Origin: Terana coerulea
Taxonomy: Eukaryota > Basidiomycota > Agaricomycetes > Polyporales > Phanerochaetaceae
NCBI GenBank assembly: GCA_024811115.1
Contig: JAKOGH010000794.1
Coordinates: 62,001 to 126,000 of the forward strand
Direction of reading: 5' to 3'
Length of the DNA stretch: 64,000 bases
How positions within the stretch are numbered: the stretch's first letter is position 1; each line of letters begins with the position of its first letter. The notes beneath the pieces are model-generated. The model did no database searches, was not told the origin of the DNA, and was given only the letters and a program-made list of their open reading frames with translations. Shown here piece after piece: positions 36,433-48,730 of the stretch. The position numbers were made by a program, and so were the translations under genes.

Positions 36433-39400
36433 CTACTGAGTGGTCAAAGTATTAAACTGCGATCGTACGCGCACCTCCGACCCGGGGATCGACATTGCCA
36501 ATGCGAACTCCTGCGTGAACGCCTTTGAGCCCCTTGTCTCGGCCTTAATCTGGCAAAGAGCCTGGAATGCGAACTCCATGGCAGCCTTGGGCTTCTGGGA
36601 GTACAGGTAGGAAGCCTTGAGTGCGTTCAGTCTGCCGAGGACTGCGAGCATGTCGCAGCCTTTAGGAGACTGAGCGTATTGCTTCGCAACTTCTATCTTT
36701 CGCTCCTGCGTCTTCTTCTTCGCCTTCTTCTTCTTCTCGGCGCTGTCCCACTGGGTACCTTCAGCCTTGTTCCATATTGCAGACCACTCCCTGGCAATCT
36801 TGTCGACGTGGGCTTTCATGTTGTCAACCTCTTCGCGAAGGGCTGAAGAGATTGAGCCTGCGATGATACCGTCTCGGACGGCACGCCATGGGCGTAGCAG
36901 ATCCGGATCCTGTGTGTCTTCGTTCAAATTACCCCGCAGTTCGCTGTAGTCAGCGAGCAGCTTGCCCTGGATCCTCCTCCCTGCCTCAAGGAGTTTATCC
37001 AGAATGAATCTCTGCTTGGGGCGCGGACCGATGTAGTGACCCTCCTGACCGCCCAGACATAAGGGTTTTGGGCCGGTGAACCGGCGGTCTGCGCTCGACT
37101 GAGACGTCTTGACAATCATGCCCGTCTTGCGCGAGTCAAGGACGGTGGTGAACCTGGGTATGATTTGTCAGGCGAACTCACAAAAAAAAGACTGAATGAG
37201 CATACATGAAGGCGAGGCGTACAGTATCCGGCTTATTGTAACCGATGGCGTACACTGCCATCTCGTGCATACTGGAGTACCGGCCGACCTTATTTTCGGT
37301 AAGCCCAATGAGCAGGTGTCGTCGTAATAGGTTTTGGGCCTCCTGCGGCCGACGATTCATCTCGGCGACTATCATCTCGACTTTGGGAATTCTGTCAGGA
37401 GAGACGAAATAGTCGTTGAGATCAGCCGGTGGATCAACGACGCGCGGTTGCTTGAACTTCGACACAATCTCCGGGTCGAATATGCACGCAGCGACGTCTA
37501 ACAAGCAGTGAGCTCCTCTGAGAAGACGTTATACATTGGGGTGCTCACCTCCGTCAACGTCTGTTCCGGGATAGTTCAGATCACAAAATTAACTTGCGAA
37601 TTGGGTACACTCACCTCCTCCAGCCAGCAGGTTCGCCAGTGATCTTTCACCTTTGATAGGTAGGACGATGACGTCGATGTAATCTGCAAGCATCGGATGC
37701 GCTACGGCCTGTACCTACCAACGAAACACTGTGAGACCTACGGATGCCCGGAATATGGTGTAGACTCACCTTCTGCACATCGGAAGCAACGCGCGTCGGG
37801 TTGCGATAAATCTGGAGGAGCCTAAACGATGAGAAGTCACGAGAGGTGGTGAAAACTAACCAGGCAGTCCCCGATGACAGATTTCGGGTTGAGGTACTGA
37901 CAACCGTCACGCAGGTCTTGCGAGGAGATGAAATGGATTTGTCCCTCCTCCAGAACGCCGTATGGATCTAAGCGGTCTGGGATTAGAGGTGCACGACTCC
38001 TTTGTTGAAACGTTGGCGTTGAGCACTTACCGGGGACGATGAAGGCTTCGGCAGATTGAGGCACAACGATGTGGTAATCTTTAATATAACTCTCCATCAC
38101 CTGCGTAAGGAGTATTTCCAGCTTGCCGTACAATTCGAAGTCCTCGAGGGGCGTAAACCCTGCCTGCAGCCGGTCCAAAATGACTTCGCCCATCGATGGA
38201 GGAGGAAGGTCCGCGTCGTCCGTACGCTCTTCTTCCATGTCCTCGGAGACGGTAGACTGCGAAAAGGACAGAGGGATATCCAGATCGTCTTCGTCATCGG
38301 AGTCCTCTTCGCTTCGACGTCGCGTCAAGCCGAGCGCACGTTGTATGCCGGCAGCGGTGCGTCGTAGCCTCTGAACGGAGACACCAGCTGCCTTGTTCAC
38401 CGCATTCCACAGGAGCGGCATGGCACTGACGCCTTGCCACTGCGTCAGGGCCTTCACCTCCTCACGCAAACCTTTCTCCATGAGGTTGATGAACACCTCG
38501 GCGGGGACCTTGTTGTACTCAAGATTGACAATCGTCAACCGGTTCATCCGCGCCGGGACATTCGAGCGAGAGGGCATGACAAGGTCGAATATGCGATGAG
38601 CGCGATGAAGTGTCGCCAAGGAAGATGGTCCAAATACGTCGGGATGCACTAGATGGATTTTCATCTGGGAGGGCCGTATCCAGATTCTAGCAGGAGCGTC
38701 TGGTGCTCGGTCGTGCGGGTGGAGCATCCATACACCCTTCGAACCAAGGACGCGGCCTTGCACTGCGCTGGGGGGCATTCCAAAGCCCATCCATCTCCCA
38801 ATCGCCATGAGCGCCGCTCCATTCATGAAACCGCAACCATCCGTGAAGATCTTCTCCGTCCGGCGCTTTCTCTTCCTCATACGGTGCATCTACAATGTAT
38901 TAAGTACGTTTGCCATGACCACAATGTACGCGAAACGTACAGATGTCGTCTATGATCATGATATTCTCGGGTTTGAACTCGAGAACGGGGACAGATGTGG
39001 ATAGTGCGAGATCCGCTCGGGCGGCGTACTTGCTTAGGGTCTGCAGCGCCAGTCAGTATAGTGTATCCACGATTATGATGTGTTCTGACCTGTTTCTTGT
39101 TGAGCTCCAAGGGATTGTACCACTCAACAAGCTCCTCGAGCGAGAGCCGCAATAAATCGCCCTCCTTCTTGTTGAGCACTCGCTCGTAATCCTCGCTAGT
39201 CTCGACCAGATACACCTTGGAGTCTTTGACGGCGAATGATACGAATACACGACCGCAGAGGACGAACTTCCGCGCGAAGAAGTTCTGAAGGGAAGTCATC
39301 TTGCTCCCGTCCCACTGTATATACTGCGGTAGCTTGACCTGCAGGACCCGCCGAGAGCCGAGGAATCGGGCCAGCCGATGAGAGCGCCCGACCTTGACCA

Positions 39401-41152
39401 TCGCGCCGAGCCGTAGCTTATATGCACCGTCTGCCTCGACGAGTCGAACAATCTGCTGGATGCGTCCGCCATACCAGTCCTTCTCACCGCGGAAGTCACC
39501 TCGTAGCCCCAGACCGAGCGTCTCGTCCTTCAGGAGCGCGACTTGTTCGCGGTCGAGCTCGTCCCTAATAAATGTGAGCGGAGTCACAGCGTAATAACTA
39601 TTGTCACATACCATATCTCCAGCTTCTGCGCCTCTAACCGCTTGCCCATAACCTCCGGAATACGGTGAGCGATGAGGGCGCCACCGTAGGTCGCCAGGGT
39701 CTGAAGCCTTGCGTCCGAAATGTCTTCCCATGACCAAAGCCCAGAACTGACCCCACGCGCGAGCTCGTACTGAGCGCTCCAAGGAATACGCAGAGCATCC
39801 ATCTTCGATTGCGCCTGTGCATCGTGAGCGATTATTACGTAGTCTTCGGTAGGCTGTGATCGGGTATCCGGGAGCGAGACAGGTGACGGACTGTGGCTAC
39901 TCAGAAGAATTGTTAAGGTTTGACATATATGTGCTGTCTAATGGACGTACGTGCTGGCTTCATTCATCGACTTGCTTCGTGGTATCGACGGGGCCGATGT
40001 AGACAGCGGACTCGACCCCAAAGTCGGCATAGTCGACGCTCGGGAAATTGGGGCAGCATGACTAGGCTGAGGAAGCCGAGATCCAGCAGCAGTTGAGCGA
40101 GGAGAATTGGAAGAAGATCTAGTGAATGTTAGACATAGGTCAAGGGAAAAGTAGCTAAGACCATTTACGTTGATTCTTGACTCGACGAAGGCGAAAATAA
40201 GCCCTTCCGTCTAAGAGGTCTTGCTAGAATCAGTACTTGATGAATGGTAAAGAGTGACATACATTTCCTCTATTCTTCTCGCTCTTTGCTCGGATGTGAG
40301 AAGTTTGGACGGGGTCAATGGAGTAGAGGGTGACGGAACAGATGATCTACTTGAAGGTGGCGTACTTCCCCCTCCAAGATCTAATCGGGGCAGCGGCTGT
40401 CTCGAGTCTGACGTAGGCTTGGAAGACCCGGGCGACAAAGAGGGTGCGGTCGATGGCTTGTTCGAGGGCGTAGTCGTATGATTCCCAAGATTGAGGCCCG
40501 CAAACGATGCTTCCAAGTTGTTGGCGCTACTCGTAGGAGCATCGTCCTCATCCTCAGTATCTGTGCTCAGGCCGTCCTCTATGTCGGGAACGACTTGAGG
40601 CAGGGTAGTCAGTAAGGACGAGAATAGCAGACAGGGATGTCATCCCACCTTTCTTCGTCGCTATATCGTGGAGTTAGCGAGGAGCTCCTTACCGGATGAT
40701 TTGAGGACTCACGATTGGGAGTACGAGGGATGTGCCATGATCCCTCGGTTGCACGGGAGGTAGGTGCGGTACTAGTAGAAGGCATGGTGTTATTTGGCCT
40801 CACTGTAAATTGACTTGCACGAGCATGGCTTGATTCTTCGGTAGTGGTGGCTTCGAGCCACTTCAATATCCGCAGAACAAATTGAGATGCTTGGGTACTC
40901 ACTACCACCAGAACCCCCTTGCTCAATGCTTGTGTCAACTCCAGGTATTTCGGGAGAAGGATCTCCCGAGGCATACTGTCTAAGAGCTTCAAGTGCGTCA
41001 ACTGGTATTCACCGGCCCATCAGCTCTGCGGATCCTTGCGGGTGAATATAGGCGGCTTCACACTCACAATCATCGCCCTCCTCATCGCTACTTTCATATT
41101 GCTGATCCCACGCATCCTCCACCTCCACGAAATCTTCGTCGGATGAGTCCAT
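36433..41152 (-). CDS. Eukaryotic RNA-dependent RNA polymerase (QDE-1/Rdp1 type)
   Basis: I start at MDSSDEDFVEVEDAWDQQYE (41152). Residues 1 to ~300 are a low-complexity Ser/Thr/Pro extension on several exons. The RdRP domain (PF05183) includes WSAQYELARGVSSGLWSW, KLPQYIQWDGSKMTSLQNFF, EKIFTDGCGFMNGAALMAIG, RIWIRPSQMKIHLVHPD, DPYGVLEEGQIHFISS and NLLAGGDVDGDVAAC, the last carrying the catalytic DxDGD. After it come EMAVYAIGYNKPDTVRLAFM and MIVKTSQSSADRRFTGPKP. Two introns fall inside the catalytic loop (about 37500-37630). This polymerase makes dsRNA from aberrant transcripts for Dicer, in quelling, transgene silencing and transposon control (family knowledge). The N-terminal exon structure is the least certain part. 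Confidence 0.88.
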
Positions 41153-43101
41153 ACTCACTGGACGATGGTTCGCGCGCATAGCAACCCGAAATATGAAGGT
41201 CGAAGGTTGTGTGCGTTTTGTTCAGTTTGCTGGCTTCGTTCAACTTCGAGGTCGTCAAGAAACTATACTGTAACACACAAGAGGCTCGTTGCTTCTGCTG
41301 TCCTGAACGGTCTGATCGATCCTCTCGACTTTTGAGTCTCTATCGGGTAGATATCGGGTGAGAGTGCGAGGGCGACCAATCTGTCAATGTCGCTCACGCA
41401 GCCAGGGTGGCTTCAACGCAGCGTCAAACCTTGGGTTTGCTTCGGGCAAGACTGAGCCAAGGAATAGGCAGTGGCGGGCTAGTGGTCCTCAGGCTGCTGA
41501 GGGAAGTGCGAAAGGTTGAAACGAATCATCATTTGTGATGTGGGTGGTCGAAGTCAAGGGGGGCCATTGGAGGAATCGGCGGCGTCTCGGAAAGGACCGA
41601 GATCACCATTTGGGGAAGTGATGCGTACTTTGATGCGCCTTGACTCCGAACATTTTCCTCTGGAAACCACACCAAAACCACACGCACGTCGCAATCTGCC
41701 TCAGGTCTTCAGCAAGGTAAATATTTGTATTTAGCGTCCGCTGAGTACACTGTTTAAATGCCCGTATACTCGACAGGACTTTACGAAGGCGTTTTCGGGC
41801 ACTGTAGTAACGTCAACCTTAGTCGACATTCCCTCTCGAGGGACTTCAAATTCTGGGCTACTTCTGGGAACTGCTCACTACTTATGCCTGGCGCACCTCC
41901 GCTTCCTGGCGATCGCACACCTTTCCGGCGTCGAGGGGTAACAACGACTCGTCCGCATGCACGACCCGAGAAGATCGCAGTCGGTGAAATCCATGGCCTT
42001 CAAAGCAGTGACCACGCTGCCTTTCAGACATCTTTTGGCACCTCTGGTTGTGTACAGGTGGATTGCTTGGAGATTTTAGAAGGGTTGAACGCTGTGAACA
42101 CTAGATCGGTAATATCGAGCAATTGGGCCGTATCGAGTGCAAGCTAAGGCGATATTCTTTCTGGAAAACAGCGTTGAAACATGCGCTTGGAGATCCTACA
42201 CCATTAGCTATGTGCGCGGACGTTGCGTCGCGTGTATGTCGCTCTGGCGGCTTGGAAGCCCATGAAAAGCCACTATGCATTCATCTCCGAGGTCGGTCCG
42301 AGACTGGAGATAATTCATGTAGACTTCGTGGCCATGAAGTCAGGTCGAAGCGGTAGGCTTGCTCGAAGCATCAGTGTTTGAGGCTTGAGCCATGCTGATC
42401 ATTGTCCACATTTGCAGCCTCGAGCGGTGCCTCGCTGCCCCCCCCCTCCACGCTCTGTCCAGATGCTCTACATTGCGAAGTCTCCGCTTCGACGTCGTCT
42501 ACTCCACGGAGGATGAATAGCATGGGACACTCCCCGCTTCCATATCTCGGGTTTGCCGTTGCTCAAGGCATTTTCACGTCGCCGGTTTCATCCGTGAAGT
42601 TGTCCTGGTCACTCGCAACCGCTGGAGAAGTCACTCAAGTCGCAGAGCCGGCGTGCCGAGCGGCTTTGTCGCATTTTATGACTGGTGCTCACTATGCAAT
42701 AGTTTGGAGCGGTGCCTCAAGTTGAGCTCAGGCTGCCTGGTGTTCAAAACGCTCGATGTCGACGGCGTATTGTGGCGTGTTGCAACCAATCCGGAATTGC
42801 TACAAGATCTCCAGCATGTGGTGGATAGCATCGCAGAATTGACGTAATAATATCCTACACTCTTCAAATGAGCCCCAATTATTTTCAATGTCTTTATTCC
42901 CAATTGAAGCGTGTAAATCGCTGGCTAGTTATTGGGGAGAGGTCTATGCCTACACTACCCGAACCCGCCCCATCTGACCGGAGTTTTGCCGCGCCACGAT
43001 ATGATGCCTTTCCAGATTTAGCATTATCCACCAAGTGAAGTCATCGTGGACGCGTTGCGTCTCGATTCTCGTCAAGCACTCCTTAGCTCTGAACCACTAC
43101 C
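41153..43101. other. Long stretch without a confident gene
   Basis: Nearly 2 kb upstream of the RdRP and of the first DUF4336 gene. Open frames at 41758-42147, 42402-42725 and 42653-42847 (plus) show no domain I recognise. A C homopolymer lies near 42440. It could hold an unrecognised gene or decayed sequence. Confidence 0.35.
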
Positions 43102-44284
43102 ATGTCCTCTGACAACACAGTAATTCGCGAGGCATGTAACCTTTGAACAACCTCCGATATTGTCTCTGCAACGCTGATGTTGTATTTGCCTTGTCCAGGT
43201 AACGACGAATGTCTGGACGTTCTCTCGTCCTTTTACTCGTCTCGGCTTCCTTCCGTTTGGAGGAAGGTCAACTGCCATCAAATTGACCTCAGGCGACGTA
43301 TGGGTTCTGGCATCCACCCCGCTGGACGCTGCAACAAAGACAAAGCTGAACGAGATTGGCCCTGTTCGCTACATCGTCGGGCCCGATGCGGTTCATCACC
43401 TGTACCTCAGTGAGCTTTGATTTTTACGCCCAAGAGAATAATAAGTTACTTTTGCACCATCAGCCGAATACAAGAAGGAATACCCTACCGCCAAGTTGAT
43501 CGCTCCGGAACAAGCTGTCCAGAAATATGCCAAAGAGGACATACAATTCGAAGGCTGTAAGATCAAATCTTTCATCAGTACAGAAGCCGTTCATGTGTTA
43601 GTTCAGCGTTGGGAAATGACCCCGAAGGAACGAAGTATGGCTTTGAGGATGAAGTATGTTGTCGCCTCTGTTCCAAATTTAGTCATGGATTCTAAGCGAG
43701 TTTCAATGCCAACCAGATCAAGCACTGGTGAGTCCTTGTGTAAGAGTACGGCTACGAGTCACCAGTTGATATCAATCAGTCTCTTTTCCGGGCACCAGAA
43801 CAGCGAGCTTGCATTTCTTCATCTAGCTTCGAAGTCTCTCATTGAGGCTGACTTGGTAATCAACCTCCCAGCGACTGAGCAGGTACGTCTACAATCTACG
43901 CCACATCACAACATCCTTGCTGAAACGATTGCGTGATCAAGTACTCCAACTCGTCTTCCTCTGAGACGGTGCCAATCATTACTAGCAAGGTCAACCCATT
44001 CAGCAGCTGGCACAAGAAGCTCGCATCTGCCACAACAAGCGATAAGGAGTACGTCACGCCAGCACAGCAGCTACATCACTTTTGTTGACGTTGTCGTGGC
44101 TTGTAGGGTGATGAAGCGGGACATAAAGACAGTCGCTGGTTGGGATTTCGAGAGAATTATTCCTTGTCATGGGGTGAGTATACTATGACTCTGTTATGTG
44201 CATTGTTTAATCATTGCACAGGACGTCATCGAAGGCAATGGAAAGGAAGCATTCACGGAGGTCTTCAAGAATTTCTTGGACTAG
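43102..44284 (+). CDS. DUF4336 protein, tandem copy A
   Basis: Starts MSSDNTVIRE. After intron 1 the family signature is clear: NVWTFSRPFTRLGFLPFGGR, STAIKLTSGDVWVLASTPL, GPVRYIVGPDAVHHLYL, then EYKKEYPTAKLIAPEQAVQK, LFSGHQNSELAFLHLASKSL, IEADLVINLPATEQ, and WDFERIIPCHG before a last exon ending KNFLD. The fold is related to metallo-beta-lactamase-like hydrolases (HH in AVHH, final PCHG), but the activity is unknown. Intron 1 starts with GC (GAG/GCATGT at 43132) where copy B has GT. Many very short exons are needed, yet all family blocks are present and open. Confidence 0.78.
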
Positions 44285-44573
44285 CTGAACTCGAATATAT
44301 GCGAAACAGTTTTGAATTTCTTGTCTATATGTGAAGTTACGTAGTCATGAATGTGTACTTACATAGTCTCAACGATTTATGTAGCGATGACATGCCAGTG
44401 GGGAGAAAACTGACAGCCAACACTCTGGTCCATTCTTGCGGTGACCATCATTGGATTGTGTCGGGCATCACCGCGCCACAACGTGATCGGTTACCGGTTA
44501 CGCGTGATGGGGAATGTGAGGTCATCGCCGGGCGCTCTGCTGAAGTCAGCGAACTCTCACCTTTACCATCACC

Positions 44574-45788
44574 ATGACGTCCAGCAACACAGTAATTCGC
44601 GAGGTGAATATACTATCTGAATATTGTCAGGTACTTGGTCTTCCCAGCTTGCTGATCATACACTCTTCCACAGGTTGCGAAAGATGTCTGGACATTCTCG
44701 TGCCCATTTTCTCGTTTCAATTTCTTCCCAGTGGGCGGGAGGTCTACCGCAATCAGACTGTCTTCGGGCGGCGTTTGGGTTCTTGCATCAACTCCGTTGA
44801 ACGATGCAACGAGGTCAAAGCTCAAAGAACTCGGCCCTGTGAAGTTCATCGTCGGGGCGGATGCCGTTCATCATCTATTCCTCAGTAAATCCTCCCAAGC
44901 TGACTGTGCTGGGCAGAAGATCAACTGAAATGGCATATTTTTAGGCGAATTCAAGAAGGAGTATCCAACTGCAAAACTCATTGCTCCGGAAGAAGCCATT
45001 CAAAAGAAAGTTAAAGATGGGCTTACGTTCGACGGCTGTGAGTCAACTCCGTGGGAGAGGCAGAATCTGCGTTAAGACTCCATATAAGCCTGGGGAAAGG
45101 ATTCTGAAGGAACGACCTATGGCTTTGAGGATGAGGTGGAGTTCATTGAGTCTCACCACCTGCCACGTCAGTGCCGTACTCAACTATCCCTTAGATTAAG
45201 CACTGGTAAGCCACATCCTGAAAACCTTGGATCAAATTGCAGTTTCGATGTACCGCTGCAACGGCTGACAGCACTTAGTTTCTTCTCCGGTCATCAGAAC
45301 AAGGAGGTTGTCTTCTACCACATTGCCTCCAAGTCCCTCATGGAGGCTGACCTACTCGTCAATTTACCGGCAACCGAGCAAGTGCGTAGAGGAGTATTCG
45401 TGGCTCGACTACGCGGACTTACACTTCACATTTTAATCTACTCAGTACTCGAAAACTTCCTCCTCTGGGAGAGTGCCCTTCATCAGCGATATGGTGCATC
45501 CCTGGAGCAGCCTGCACAGGAAGCTCGCTTGGGCCACCGGTCGGGACAAAGTGTGCGTATAGTGGATGTGTATACCATTTACAAGATTGACCATATTCGT
45601 CCACCTTAGGGCGATGAAACGAGACGTGAAAACCGTTGCTTCATGGGATTTCGAACGCATCATCCCGTGCCATGGAGTGAGCCGTACGACCATTTTCAGC
45701 ATTACAGCGCTGATGATATACGTAGGATGTCATTGAGAACAAGGGCAAGGAAGCATTTTTGGAAGCGTTCAAGGATTTTATGGAGTAA
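44574..45788 (+). CDS. DUF4336 protein, tandem copy B
   Basis: Starts MTSSNTVIRE, followed by intron donor GTGAATATAC. Blocks parallel to copy A are DVWTFSCPFSRFNFFPVGGR, STAIRLSSGGVWVLASTPL, GPVKFIVGADAVHHLFL, EFKKEYPTAKLIAPEEAIQK, EGTTYGFEDEVEFIE, LVNLPATEQ, and WDFERIIPCHG with the last exon ending KDFME. It lies 289 bases downstream of copy A in the same direction, so it is a tandem duplicate. The family is a DUF and no substrate is known. Confidence 0.8.
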
Positions 45789-46242
45789 TCTATGTATTGC
45801 CCTGAAAGATCACCGAAACCCTGGATAATCATAACGTCTTGCCTCGGAACCCGGTATGTACTTGTAATAGTTGGCACTCCATTTCTGCATCCATACCATT
45901 GCATCACTTTGTTCGTGCTTCTCTGCGCTGATCGGCTCTTGTGGACGCAGCTTGCTGGGCGAATCCCGCGGAAGGCAACCTTTCACGGCATGTCATTGGA
46001 TCTTCAACGCGACTCCGGTCGTGTACCTCAACCACGTGGTTATGGCGCCTCCTGTGGTCATTAGCGATGCGTTCAGCCCATGCATGCACCAAGCCGTGCG
46101 ACAGCATGGTGCCTTGAGGATGTCGTGAGGTTGTGGCGTTGTAGCAACAGCTAAAACGTCCCTCGCCTCACTGCACATCCCACACAACTTGTCCATATTC
46201 ACTAGCACAATCGCCCTTGAACCCCGCTATTAGGGACGCGCT
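45789..46242. other. Intergenic
   Basis: About 450 bases before the C2H2/RING gene; no exon supported. Confidence 0.45.
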
Positions 46243-48730
46243 ATGCCTCCCGTAACCTGCAGTGTCTGCAATGGCCAGCGATTCCCCAACGAAATCGCCC
46301 TTCAGCAGCACTCGCGGAACAGCCAGTCTCATCGCACCAAGGAGCAGAATCGACGGCAGCAGCAGCAGCAGCAACAGCAGACGGTATGCACGCTGTGCAA
46401 TAGCCAGAGGTTCAAGGACGCCGCTGCCCTGCAGCAGCACATTCGTGACAGTCCTGCCCATGCTCGGCCGCAGCATTCGTGCAGAACTTGCGGTGGAAGG
46501 GGCTTCGATGACCGGAGTGCGTACAATCAGCACATGCAGAGCGCTGGGCACCGCGTTAGACTGTACTCCGTCGCGTCTACCGGCTCTTCCACCCCGACGA
46601 CTCCACGTTCCAAACCGGCTGCTCAGATTTTCAGCACTGGTAGCACTGTTGCTGAAGACGTGCCTGTGAGTATACCACTACTCTTCGTTTGTACATGACT
46701 CTGCTAACAAATATTCGTAGCATACTCAACCTGACCGCCAATCATTGTCCACGGTTATGCAATGCCCGCTGTGCAGTGTTTCTTGCTCTGATGAAGACGC
46801 ATATATGAAGGTATGTTGCGCCAGAATAGCCGGGATTCGCTCATGCTTACCAGCTATCGTGTACTATCAGCACACTTCCAACTCTCATCAAGAGCTGTTC
46901 TGCTCCCCGTGCAAGTTTGTAGCTCGGTCAGCGACGGAGCTAGAGGACCACTTCCGCGTAATGGGGAACCATCCAAATTGCGTTGATTGCAACAATAGAG
47001 GCTTCAAAGACTTTGCGTCCTATGAGATGGTGCGTTACCCCTCACTTGTTGGCTGAATGCATTGTAAATATATTCTATAGCATGTTGAAGAACTCCACAC
47101 TCCACGAGTGCCCGAGGTGGCCTCTGAAACCCCCATCGAAATTGTTGGTGTATTCGATACGATCGCGGTCTCACCCCAGAATGGCCTCTTGAAGCCCATA
47201 GACTTGGAAGAGTCTGACGACGCGATCATTGTGGAAGAGTCCGACGAGTCCGAAGCGGGCTGTGAGTCCCCGAAGTCGGACGTACCCGAGCTTCAGCGTG
47301 GCATAGTACGTCCGCAGCTTGTACTATAGTACCAATACTGAAAGCCTCGCTCCTAGATCTACGAGGTTCAAGTTTACCCCGAGCTAGTGCGATCAGTTTC
47401 AGAGCCCCCGCTCTCCGCAGTATACCCTCATGCGAGCGTCATGAGCGAAGATGACGCATACATGCCGTCGAACGCATGGACGAACGAGCCTAGCATTATC
47501 TCACAAGCTCAGTCTTCCCGGCCGCGCCTGGATATAGAAGAGCTGGATGTTCAGAGCTATTCTTCCGGGTCTCGCAGGTAAAGGCTGTCATGCTGTATTC
47601 ATGTACTATATGCTCATATTGGCTTAGTAGCAGGAGCCCCGACGCCAATCAGCGAATCCGCGGCCACCTGGTCCGTAGTTTCTTCTCCTCGCTCTAGAGC
47701 CAGTACGCGCTATCATTCGCCAGAAAGACATTTTTCGACCGAGCGCATTTCCACTCCCTCCTACTCGCCGGAAAGACGACCATCCGAGCACATCCCTACT
47801 CGCTCCCCCTCCCCGGCAGCATATTGCAGGGCTCTTCCAGAACCTTCCGGTCGTTCTCTAGCATCGGAGAGCACAAGCGCACTTGCGTCGCCTGCCTCCG
47901 GCCACAGCCTTTTGATCTCCACGCTTTGCAAGCAGAGGACGGCTTATGCGCAGGAGACGGTGAACGATAGTGTTGTCGGGTCTCCGCGTCAATTAAGCTC
48001 AGCGTCATTTAGTCGCGTGGCTTCGCCAGTTGCTACGAAACCTTTTGCAGGTGCCGCCCATCCTCCGGTCGTGACTCAGCAAGCCGTGCGCTCAGGGCCG
48101 CCGTCTGCACCTCAGCCCTTACGTGCGCGCGGGACATCGCCCGCGTCGGAGAGCAGCAGCGGGCAGGGCACGCCGGTCTCTGCGCACAGCGTCCTCTTCG
48201 GGTCCCCGCCTACACGTGCGCCGACTCCGCGCTCGGCCGAGCCGAGCTCCCCGTACAACCTGAATGGTATTCCCGACGGGCCCTCTGCCGCCGGAGACAG
48301 ATCCACCCTTTTGCAGTCTATGGACAGGACCTCGGTTTATGAATGTTGGTTTTTGCCTTTGTCATGGCGTGGGCGATGCTGATTGCGTTTGCTTCAGCGA
48401 CGCGGACCACGAATACCCGCGTAGATGCGAGCATTACCCCGGAAAGCAGCGCTCGCACATCCACGACTGTACCAATTGTGTCCACGAGCGACACGCCGAG
48501 GAAGCAGCCCAGCTTCCACTGTCGCGTCTGCTTGAAGCCGCCGAGCACGCCGACGGTGACAATGTGCGGACACTTGTTCTGTCATCAGTACGTCTTGCGT
48601 TCGTTCATTTGTATAGAATGCGCTGACCTGGCTACGCCGCTGTGTGTTCAGGTGCATTGTCGCGGAGATCTCGAGAAGTCTGCAGTGTCCGGTGTGCAGG
48701 ACAGTTATGTTGGTGAAGCTGGATGTGTAG
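46243..48730 (+). CDS. C2H2 zinc-finger and RING protein with polyglutamine tract
   Basis: Starts MPPVTCSVCNGQRF. Three C2H2-like fingers on exon 1 are CSVCNGQRFPNEIALQQH, CTLCNSQRFKDAAALQQH and CRTCGGRGFDDRSAYNQH, with a run of eight Gln between the first two, encoded by CAG/CAA repeats near 46357-46380. Later exons carry CPLCSVSCSDEDAYMK, then HTSNSHQELFCSPCKFVARS, NHPNCVDCNNRGFKDF, a long Ser/Pro/Glu-rich disordered region, and a C-terminal RING: FHCRVCLKPPSTPTVTMCGH, LFCHQCIVAEI and LQCPVCRTVML, ending KLDV. The RING is split by an intron at CHQ/C, as in the gene at 3322-4258. The final intron starts at GTACGT. Putative E3 ligase; target unknown. Confidence 0.83.

Noticed and set aside
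46300..46400. CRISPR-like or satellite array in the CAG-rich region
   Set aside because: It is a short coding trinucleotide run within a finger protein, not spaced repeats.
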